64,000 nt of DNA, taken from Xenophilus aerolatus (GTDB taxonomy: Bacteria; Pseudomonadota; Gammaproteobacteria; Burkholderiales; Burkholderiaceae_C). The stretch lies in contig JASCNX010000009.1 in the NCBI GenBank assembly GCA_029968055.1, forward strand, positions 1 to 64,000. Direction: 5' to 3'. The position numbers and the translations under genes are program-made. Within the stretch, counting starts at the first letter, position 1; every line of letters begins with the position of its first letter. Under the pieces are notes generated by a model that saw only the letters and a list, made by a program, of their open reading frames with translations, did no database searches and was not told the origin of the DNA. Shown piece by piece: positions 11,679 through 19,000 of the stretch.

Positions 11679-12482
11679 ATGAATTCAGTAGCATTGCCAT
11701 CCATGACCGACGCCGCCGAGCCGATCCGCCTCAACAAACGCATGGCCGACCTCGGCCTGTGCTCGCGCCGCGAGGCCGACGCGTGGATCGAGCAGGGCTG
11801 GGTCAAGGTCAACGGCGCCGTGGCGCCGATGGGGCTGAAGGTCGGCCCGCAGGACCGCATCGAGGTCGACCCGCGCGCCCGCGGCCAGCAGGCGCAGCAG
11901 GTCACCATCCTGCTGCACAAGCCGGTGGGTTACGTGAGCGGCCAGGCCGAGGACGGGCACCAGCCCGCCGTGACCCTGGTGCAGCTGCGCAACCACTGGC
12001 GCGGCGACGGCTCGCGCATGCGCTTCTCGCCGCAGCAGCTGCGCGGCCTGGCGCCGGCGGGGCGGCTCGACATCGATTCGGTCGGCCTGCTGGTGCTCAC
12101 GCAGGACGGCCGCATCGCGCGCCAGCTCATCGGCGAGGACTCCGGCATGGAGAAGGAGTACCTCGTGCGCGTGAGCTACCCGGTGAACGGTGCCGAGCGC
12201 ACGACCGACGTGCAGTCCGTCTTCCCGCGCGAGCAGCTGGCGCGCCTGCGCCACGGCCTGTCGCTCGACGGCCAGCCGCTCAAGCCCGCGCGTGTCGACT
12301 GGCAGAACACCGAGCAGCTGCGCTTCGTGCTCACCGAGGGCAAGAAGCGCCAGATCCGCCGCATGTGCGAGCTGGTCGGGCTGCGGGTGGTCGGCCTCAA
12401 GCGCATCCGCATCGGCCACGTCGTGCTCGGCCAACTGCCGCAGGGGCAGTGGCGTTACCTGGGGGCCGACGAGCGATTTTGA
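11679..12482 (+). CDS. rluF: RluF/RsuA-family rRNA pseudouridine synthase
   Basis: 267 residues. N-terminal S4 RNA-binding domain ([20 protein letters not shown]) followed by the pseudouridine synthase domain, with the catalytic Asp in [15 protein letters not shown] and the signature [18 protein letters not shown]. The order and motif spacing match RluF/RluB enzymes that isomerise uridines in the 23S peptidyl-transferase region; RluF is favoured by [10 protein letters not shown] and the C-terminal [16 protein letters not shown] second ATG at 11703 ([13 protein letters not shown]) is an equally good start and fits family length. Confidence 0.9.
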   Translation: MNSVALPSMTDAAEPIRLNKRMADLGLCSRREADAWIEQGWVKVNGAVAPMGLKVGPQDRIEVDPRARGQQAQQVTILLHKPVGYVSGQAEDGHQPAVTLVQLRNHWRGDGSRMRFSPQQLRGLAPAGRLDIDSVGLLVLTQDGRIARQLIGEDSGMEKEYLVRVSYPVNGAERTTDVQSVFPREQLARLRHGLSLDGQPLKPARVDWQNTEQLRFVLTEGKKRQIRRMCELVGLRVVGLKRIRIGHVVLGQLPQGQWRYLGADERF

Positions 12483-12516
12483 GCGCGCGGCCCGCCCTTC
12501 GTCTTCTTTCGTGTCC

Positions 12517-13149
12517 ATGCATTTCTTCGCCGAGCTCTATCACTTCTTCGGCCTCAACGAGGCCCTCTTCCTGGCCATCAACCAGCACCACGCGACGGTC
12601 TTCGACCTGCTCGCGCGCGCGGGCTCGGCGATCGGCAATTTCTGGAACCTTCCGCTGCTGGTGGCGGCCCTCGTCGCGGTGGCGATGGCGCCTTCGTGGC
12701 GGCATGCGCGGCGCCTGCCGGACCTTTGGCCGAGGCGCGAGACCGTGCTGCGCCTGCTGCTGGTGCTGGTGGTGGGCTGGGCCGTGGCGATGGCCGTGGT
12801 CGGCACGCTGAAGGTCGGCCTGCACCTGCCGCGTCCGCCCATGGCGCTGGGCGAGGACCTGGTGCGCGTGCTGGGCAGCGCCGAGACCTCCGGCAGCTTC
12901 CCGAGCGGCCATGCGACCTTCGCCGCGCTGGTGGCGGCCACCTTCTGGCGGCCCGCCGGCGCGGCCGGGCGCATCGCGCTGGTGGCCTGGGTGATCTGGG
13001 TCTGCATGTCGCGCATCGTGCTGGGCGCGCACTTCCCGGCCGACCTCGTCGCCGGCTGCGCCTGCGGCGTGCTCAGCGCCTGGGCGGCCCGGGCGCTGCT
13101 GGCCCGCTACGCGCGCAGCCAGCGCGGTGCTCTGGCGCGCGGGCGCTGA
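12517..13149 (+). CDS. PAP2-family membrane phosphatase
   Basis: 210-residue integral membrane protein with about five hydrophobic helices. It carries the three-part PAP2 signature: KVGLHLPRPP (K-x6-RP), SGSFPSGHATFAA (PSGH) and SRIVLGAHFPADLVAG (SR-x5-H-x3-D), which form the active site on the periplasmic side. Likely roles are dephosphorylation of undecaprenyl diphosphate or lipid-A-type phosphates; the sequence does not say which. It starts 34 bp after the pseudouridine synthase gene and may share its transcript. Confidence 0.9.
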   Translation: MHFFAELYHFFGLNEALFLAINQHHATVFDLLARAGSAIGNFWNLPLLVAALVAVAMAPSWRHARRLPDLWPRRETVLRLLLVLVVGWAVAMAVVGTLKVGLHLPRPPMALGEDLVRVLGSAETSGSFPSGHATFAALVAATFWRPAGAAGRIALVAWVIWVCMSRIVLGAHFPADLVAGCACGVLSAWAARALLARYARSQRGALARGR

Positions 13150-13290
13150 ACTGGCTGGCGGCGTGGCCCGCGCCGTTCCGGCTGCGACTGCCCGCATGCG
13201 CGCCGATCAGGTTGGCCTAAGACAGCCGGCCTAGGCTCCACCGGTCCGGTCGGGCGCAACGCTGCGCGCCGGACGGATCCGGAGACTGCC

Positions 13291-13953
13291 ATGCGAGCCC
13301 TGCTCGTGGAAGATGACGACATGATCGGCCGCAGCCTGCAGCAGGCGCTCGAGGGCGCCGGCTGGTCGGTCGACTGGGTGCGCGACGGCCTGCTGGGCGA
13401 GAGCGCCCTGGCCGATGGCGGCTACACCTGCGTGCTGCTCGACCTCGGCCTGCCCAAGCAGGACGGCACCGCGCTGCTGCGCCATGCGCGCGAGCGCGGC
13501 GACCGCACGCCCGTGGTGGTGCTGAGCGCGCGCGACAGCCTGGGCGAACGCGTGCAGGGCCTGGACCTGGGCGCCGACGACTACGTGCCCAAGCCCTTCG
13601 AACTGCCCGAGCTGCTGGCGCGCATGCGGGCCGTGGTGCGCCGCCGCGACGGCGCGGCGCATTCGCTGGTGGGCACCGGCGCCCTGCAGCTCGACCTCAC
13701 GACGCGCGAGGTGCTGGTCGAGGGTCGGCGCGAAGCGCTCACCGCGCGCGAGTTCGCGCTGCTGCATGCGCTGCTGGAGCGGCCGGGCGCCATCCTCTCG
13801 CGCGACCAGCTCGAACATCGCATCTACGGCTGGGGCGAAGAGGTCACGAGCAACGCGGTCGACGTGCTCATCCACGGCATGCGGCGCAAGATCGGCCAGG
13901 ACGCGATCCGCAACGTGCGCGGGCTCGGCTGGCGCGTGAGCACGGCGCCGTGA
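13291..13953 (+). CDS. QseB/PmrA-like OmpR-family response regulator
   Basis: 220 residues: receiver domain with D51 in VLLDLGLPKQDG and the Lys of DDYVPKPFELPELLARM, then a winged helix ending NVRGLGWRVSTAP. QseB/PmrA/TctD-group regulators share DLGLPKQDG and the GWGEEVTSNAVDVLIHGMRRK segment. The stop overlaps the kinase start (GTGA), so the two are translated together. Likely targets include the tandem CTCA sites at 15346-15389, directly downstream of the kinase gene; that link is inference. Confidence 0.93.
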   Translation: MRALLVEDDDMIGRSLQQALEGAGWSVDWVRDGLLGESALADGGYTCVLLDLGLPKQDGTALLRHARERGDRTPVVVLSARDSLGERVQGLDLGADDYVPKPFELPELLARMRAVVRRRDGAAHSLVGTGALQLDLTTREVLVEGRREALTAREFALLHALLERPGAILSRDQLEHRIYGWGEEVTSNAVDVLIHGMRRKIGQDAIRNVRGLGWRVSTAP

Positions 13954-15323
13954 GCGCGGCGCCCCGGCGCCCGCCCTCGCTGCGCCGCCGGCTGCTGGTC
14001 TGGCTGGTGCTGCTGCACCTGCTGGCCATCGCGGCGACCGCGTGGGCCTCGTACGCGATCTACGACCGCGTGATCGAAGGCCTGCGCGACGACCAGATGC
14101 GCACCCTGGCCGAGTCCTATGCCGGCCACCGCGAGGTGCCATCGCTGCCCACCCTGCCGGCGGGCGCGCTGCGCCAGCACGGCGCACTGGCCGTGCAGCT
14201 GTGGCAGGCCGACGGCCGCACGCTGCTGGCCGCCTCGGCGCCGGTGCCGGTGGCGCTGCAGGCGGCGGCTGGCTTTGCCGACGTGCCGGCGGGGCCGTTG
14301 CCGGCCGAGCGCTGGCGCGTCTACACCGCGCCGCCCGGCCCCGCGGTCGATGGGCTGCGCGTGCAGGTGCTGCAGAGCGAGACCTGGCGGCACCATCGCT
14401 CGGTGCAGCGTGCGCTGATCGAGGGCCTGCCCATCGCACTGCTGCTGCCGGCCGCGCTGGCCCTGCTGTGGGTCATCGTGTGGTCGGCGTCGCGCGCCTT
14501 GCGCGCGGTCGCGGCCGAGGTCGCCGCACAGGACGAGGCCAGCGTCGACGGCCTGCCGCCCGAGCGCGTGCCCGAGGAGATCGCGCCGCTGGTGGGCGCC
14601 TTCAACTCGCTGCTGGGCCGGCTGCGCGACGCACTGGCCACGCAGCGCCGCTTCGTGCAGGACGCGGCGCACGAGTTGCGCACGCCCGTCACCGCCATCG
14701 CGCTGCAGGTCGAGAACCTGCGCGCCCACATGCCGCCCGGCGAGGCGCAGGAGCGCTTCGCGCTGCTGGAGGCCGGCGTTGCGCGCACGCGGCATCTGCT
14801 GGAGCAGTTGCTGCGCCTGTCGCGCCAGGAGGCCGCCGGCCGCGCGGGCGCGCTGCATGCCCAGCGCGTGCCGTTGGCGCCGCTGCTCGCCGAGGCGATC
14901 GCGCAGTTCGCCGACCGCGCGGACCGGCGCCGCGTCGACCTGGGCTTCGTCGCCGATCCGGCGCTGGCCGACTTCGCGCTCGAAGGCGAGCCGCAGGAGC
15001 TGCGCAGCGTGTTCGACAACCTCATCGACAACGCGCTGCGCCACACGGCGCCGGGCAGCACCGTGGACGTGCGGCTGCACCGCGTCGACGGTGGCGTGGC
15101 GGTCGACGTGGTGGACGACGGCCCGGGCATCGACGACGCGGTGATCGGCCGCGTGTTCGACCGCTTCTTCCGGGCGCCCGGCGCGGCACCGGGCGGCAGC
15201 GGGCTGGGGCTGGCGATCGCGCAGGCGGCGGCGTCGCGGCATGGCCTGCACATCGCGTTGCGCAACCGCGGCCCGGAAGACGGCGGCCCGGGCCTCGTGG
15301 CGCGCGTGCACTGGCCGGGCTGA
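13950..15323 (+). CDS. QseC-like sensor histidine kinase
   Basis: 457 residues from a GTG start overlapping the regulator stop. One N-terminal membrane helix (about 11-35), a periplasmic sensor region of about 110 residues, a second helix (about 160-180), a HAMP-like linker, HisKA with phospho-acceptor H241 in DAAHELRTPVTA, and a HATPase with the N-box NLIDNALRHT, DDGPGIDD and GSGLGLAIAQAA. The periplasmic part is short and resembles the 2CSK-N sensor fold of QseC/PmrB. The signal is unknown. The next gene downstream encodes an exported repeat protein. Confidence 0.92.
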   Translation: MSAAPRRPPSLRRRLLVWLVLLHLLAIAATAWASYAIYDRVIEGLRDDQMRTLAESYAGHREVPSLPTLPAGALRQHGALAVQLWQADGRTLLAASAPVPVALQAAAGFADVPAGPLPAERWRVYTAPPGPAVDGLRVQVLQSETWRHHRSVQRALIEGLPIALLLPAALALLWVIVWSASRALRAVAAEVAAQDEASVDGLPPERVPEEIAPLVGAFNSLLGRLRDALATQRRFVQDAAHELRTPVTAIALQVENLRAHMPPGEAQERFALLEAGVARTRHLLEQLLRLSRQEAAGRAGALHAQRVPLAPLLAEAIAQFADRADRRRVDLGFVADPALADFALEGEPQELRSVFDNLIDNALRHTAPGSTVDVRLHRVDGGVAVDVVDDGPGIDDAVIGRVFDRFFRAPGAAPGGSGLGLAIAQAAASRHGLHIALRNRGPEDGGPGLVARVHWPG

Positions 15324-15345
15324 GACGCAGGGCTCGGGCGGCATG

Positions 15346-15399
15346 CTCATTCCGCTCTCATTCGTTGCTCACGCAGCCCTCAGACACGGCGCCTAGAGT
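15346..15399 (+). promoter_or_regulatory. four CTCA half-sites at exact 11-bp spacing plus -10 box
   Basis: CTCA begins at 15346, 15357, 15368 and 15379, one DNA turn apart each time; the first two units share CTCATTC. TAGAGT at 15394-15399 fits a -10 hexamer, which places the last repeat across the -35 region. OmpR-type regulators bind tandem direct repeats with this centre spacing, so two regulator dimers could sit here and activate the gene at 15476. The adjacent two-component pair is the obvious candidate. Confidence 0.7.
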
Positions 15400-15475
15400 G
15401 GGCCGCGGTAGGTCCACCCCAGCGCATGTCGCGCTGCGGCAAGCGACCGGTCCAACGCCTCAAGAGGAGACTTCC

Positions 15476-15838
15476 ATGTCCACACGCACCCAACGCATCG
15501 CCGCCCTGCTGGCCCTCGGCAGCCTAGCCGCCCTCGGCTCGGTGGCCGCATCGGCCCAGGACGCCTGGAACGGCGGCGGCAGCGAGGCCATCGGCCAGTC
15601 GACCAGCGCACCGATGCTGAACTCCACCATGTCGAGCACCGAGGTCTACAACGGCGCCGTGGCCGCCGCGCATGCGAGCGGTACCGAGGCCATCGGCCAG
15701 TCCACCGGGGCGCCCGCGATGGTGTCCGGTGTGTCCGACACCGAGGTCTACAACGGCGCCGTGGCCGCTGCGCATCCGAGCGGCACCGAGGCGATCGGCC
15801 AGTCGACGGCGCTGCCGATGCCCAGCACGACGCACTGA
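15476..15838 (+). CDS. small exported protein built from 34-residue tandem repeats
   Basis: 120 residues. A Sec signal peptide (hydrophobic IAALLALGSLAALGSVAASAQ, cleavage near ASA-QD) is followed by a mature part composed of repeats of exactly 34 residues: EAIGQST-x-AP-M...STEVYNGAVAAAH-x-SGT occurs twice in full, then a partial third EAIGQSTALPM. The DNA repeats have a 102-bp period. A good ribosome binding site (AGGAGA) lies upstream. It follows a two-component operon and a promoter with tandem regulator-like sites, so it is probably an induced periplasmic or surface protein. I recognise no family; biochemical role unknown. Confidence 0.82.
   Translation: MSTRTQRIAALLALGSLAALGSVAASAQDAWNGGGSEAIGQSTSAPMLNSTMSSTEVYNGAVAAAHASGTEAIGQSTGAPAMVSGVSDTEVYNGAVAAAHPSGTEAIGQSTALPMPSTTH
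15584..15817 (+). repeat. 102-bp in-frame tandem repeat (2.3 copies)
   Basis: The GAGGCCATCGGCCAGTC-type unit starts at 15584, 15686 and 15788 (102 bp apart, 34 codons). The first two units are complete and share long identical stretches; the third is cut short by the stop region. Being in frame, copy number could change without frameshift. Confidence 0.85.
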
Positions 15839-15891
15839 GCGTCGGCCTGCGCGCCGCACTTCGTCTTCATCGCAAGGGCCTACCCACTCTG

Positions 15892-15912
15892 GAGTAGGTC
15901 GCTCTCCTACTC
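15892..15912. promoter_or_regulatory. inverted repeat GAGTAGG-N7-CCTACTC upstream of the autotransporter gene
   Basis: Perfect 7-bp arms, with a further CCTAC at 15879-15883 that can pair with the first arm, lie between the exported repeat protein and the autotransporter. On the plus strand it is followed by TGCTTTTCTT, so it could be a weak terminator for the upstream gene. CCTAC...GTAGG dyads are also typical of LuxR/NarL-type regulator sites, so an operator for the gene at 16011 is equally possible. Confidence 0.45.
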
Positions 15913-16010
15913 TGCTTTTCTTAAACAACAACCCGCTTGTTGCAGCCCTGCTGCGTCCCTAGCCTTGATGTCTCCGTGCCCCGGCGCACGACATCGAGGA
16001 GACGCAGCGC

Positions 16011-19000
16011 ATGCCCACGACGAATGCTTCGCGGCGGTGTTCGACGCGCATCGGCAGGCTGCTGTGGCCCGCCGCGGCGCTTGCGGTGGCGGCGCCTTGG
16101 GTAGCGCCACCGGCATGGGGCGCGTGCAGCACCACCGGTGCCACGGTCACGTGTTCCGGCGCGGCCAACCCGCTGGCGCCGAGCTTCTCCACGAGCACCA
16201 ACGACACGACGGTGAACGTCCAGCCCGGGGCGACGGTGGGCGTGCTCCTGGGCGTCGGCGGCAGCGCGCTCACCATGACGGGCAACAACGCGCGGCTGAA
16301 CAACAGCGGCACGGTCGACCCTTCGCTGCTGGGACTGCTGTCGGTGCTGTCGTCCGGCGCGGTCGTCGGCAACGGGTCGGCGAGCACCGTCACCGTCAAC
16401 AACAATTCCGGCGGCGTGCTGCGCGGCACCACCGGGCTGCTCGGCCTGAACCTGTTCAGCCTGACGGGCATGGCGCTGGCCGCGCAGAACAGCGCGGGCG
16501 GCCTGACTTCGATCCGCAACGACGGCACCATCGGCAGCAATGCGCTGCTGGGCGTGTCGCTGGTGGGCGCCGATGCGCCGGTGGTCGCCAGCTACGGCGG
16601 CGCGCAGACGAATTTCGTCAACGCCGGCACCGGCGTCATCACGGGGCGCGTGGCCTTCCAGGCCTCGGGCGCGCCCGGCACGGGCAACACCTTCGCAAAC
16701 GCCGGCACCATCAACGGCAGCGTGTCGATGGGTGCCAACAGCAGCAACACCTTCACGGCGGTGTCGGGGTCGTCGGTCAACACCGGCGGAGGCCTCGGCG
16801 CGGCCCTGGATGTGCTGGGCCTGGTCGGCGTCACGCTCGGCTTCGCGCCCACGGGCGTCGTCGACGGCGGCGCCAACGGCAACAACACGCTCGTGCTGCA
16901 GAACGTGCTGCCCGAAGCCGGCACCGGCAGCGGCACCGGCGGCGTGGGCTCGGTGTCCAGCGGCATCTACCGCAACTTCCAGCGCCTCTTCGTGAACAGC
17001 GGCACCTGGAACATCCAGGGCCCGCTCGTGTCCGGCGACGCGACCCTCAACGGCGGCTTGGCCGTCCTCGACAACGGCGCCGCATTCGGTGCCGGCACCG
17101 TCACCGCCAACGGCGGCGCGATCGCTGCGGCGACGCCCGGCCTCACGCTGGGCAACGCCTTCACGCTGAACGCAGGCGGGCTGGCCGTGGAGGGCGCGAA
17201 CGCCTTCACTCTGTCGGGCGTGCTCTCGGGCGTCGGCGGCCTTTCCAAGGGCGGCGCGGGCACGCTCACGCTGTCGGGCGCCAACACCTACGGCGGCGGC
17301 ACGGCCATCAGCGGTGGCGTGCTCGCGCTTGCCGGCGGCGGCAGCCTCGCACCCACCGGCGCGGTGACGCTCGGCGCCGGCGCCGGCTTCGACATCGGTG
17401 CGGCGGCGGGTAACCGCACGGTGGGCAGCCTGTCGGGCGCGGCCGGCTCGACGGTGTCGCTGGGCGCGAACACGCTGGCCTTCGGCGATGCACAGAACAC
17501 GGGTTTCGGGGGCGCGATCTCCGGCACGGGCGGCATCGTCAAGCAGGGCAGCGGCACACAGACGCTGTCCGGTGCCAACACCTACACCGGCACGACCACC
17601 ATCGCCGGCGGCACGCTCGCGCTGTCGGGCGCAGGCAGCCTGTCCGCGGCGAGCCGCGTCGACCTGAGCGCGGCCGGCACGTCCTTCGACATCGCCACGG
17701 CGTCCGGCAACCGCACGGTGGGTGCGCTGTCGGGCGTGGCGGGCTCGACCGTCGCGCTCGGTGCGAACACGCTGGGCTTCGGTGATGGAACGAGCCAGGT
17801 CTTCGCTGGCACGATCACGGGCAGCGGCGGCATCGTGAAGCAGGGCGCCGGCACGCAGACGCTCGCAGGGCTGAACCTGTTCACCGGCGGCACCACGGTG
17901 AATGCAGGCACGCTGGCGCTGGCCGGGGCCGGCAGCCTGGCGTCGACAGGGGCCGTCAACCTGGCGAACGCGGGCGCCGTCTTCGACATCGCCGCAGCGG
18001 ACGGCAACCGCACGGTGGGGGCCCTCGCCGGGGCCGCCGGCACCACGGTGGCACTCGGCGCCAACAGCCTCACCTTCGGCGATGCCAGCAGCCAGAGCTT
18101 CGGCGGCAGCATCGGCGGCAGCGGCGGCATCGTGAAGCAGGGCGCGGGCGTGCAGACGCTCACGGGTGCCAGCACCTACGGCGGCCCCACGACCATCGCG
18201 GCAGGCACGCTGGCGCTCGCCGGCGGCGGGAGCATCTCGCCCGCCAGCGCGCTCGGCCTCACCGGCAGCGGCGCCGCCTTCGACCTGAGCGCGGCCGTGG
18301 GCGCGCGCAGCATCGGCTCGCTCTCGGGCGTGGCGGGGACCACCGTGCAGCTCGGTGGCGGCAGCCTGAACTTCGGGGACGCCACCAGCCAGGCCTTCGC
18401 GGGCAGCATCACCGGCGCTGGCGGCATCGTGAAGCAGGGCACCGGCACGCAGACGCTGACCGGCACCAACACCTTCGCCGGGGGCACCACCATCGCCGGC
18501 GGAACACTGGCGCTGGGCGCCGGCGGCAGTCTGCTTCCGACCGGGGCGCTGGCGCTGTCGAACCCGGGCACGGTGTTCGACATCGGCGGTGCCTCGGGGC
18601 CGCAGACGGTGGGTGCGCTGTCGGGCGCTGCGGGCTCCAGCGTGCAACTGGGCGGCAACACGCTCGTCTTCGGCGACGCGAGCAACACGGTGTTCGCGGG
18701 CACCATCGCCGGCAGCGGCGGCGTGGTCAAGCAGGGCAGCGGCACGCAGACGTTCACGGGTGCCAGCACCTACGGCGGCGGCACCACCGTCAACGCCGGC
18801 ACGCTGGCGCTGGGCGCGGGCGGCAGCCTGTCCGCAACGGGCGCGGTCGAGCTCGCGCAGCCGGGCACCGTCTTCGACATCGCAGCCGCGGGCGCCTCGC
18901 AGACCATCGGCGCACTGGCCGGCGTCGGCGGCACGACGGTGCAACTCGGCGCCAACAACCTGGCCTTCGGCGATGCGAGCGACCGGGTGTTCGGTGGCAG

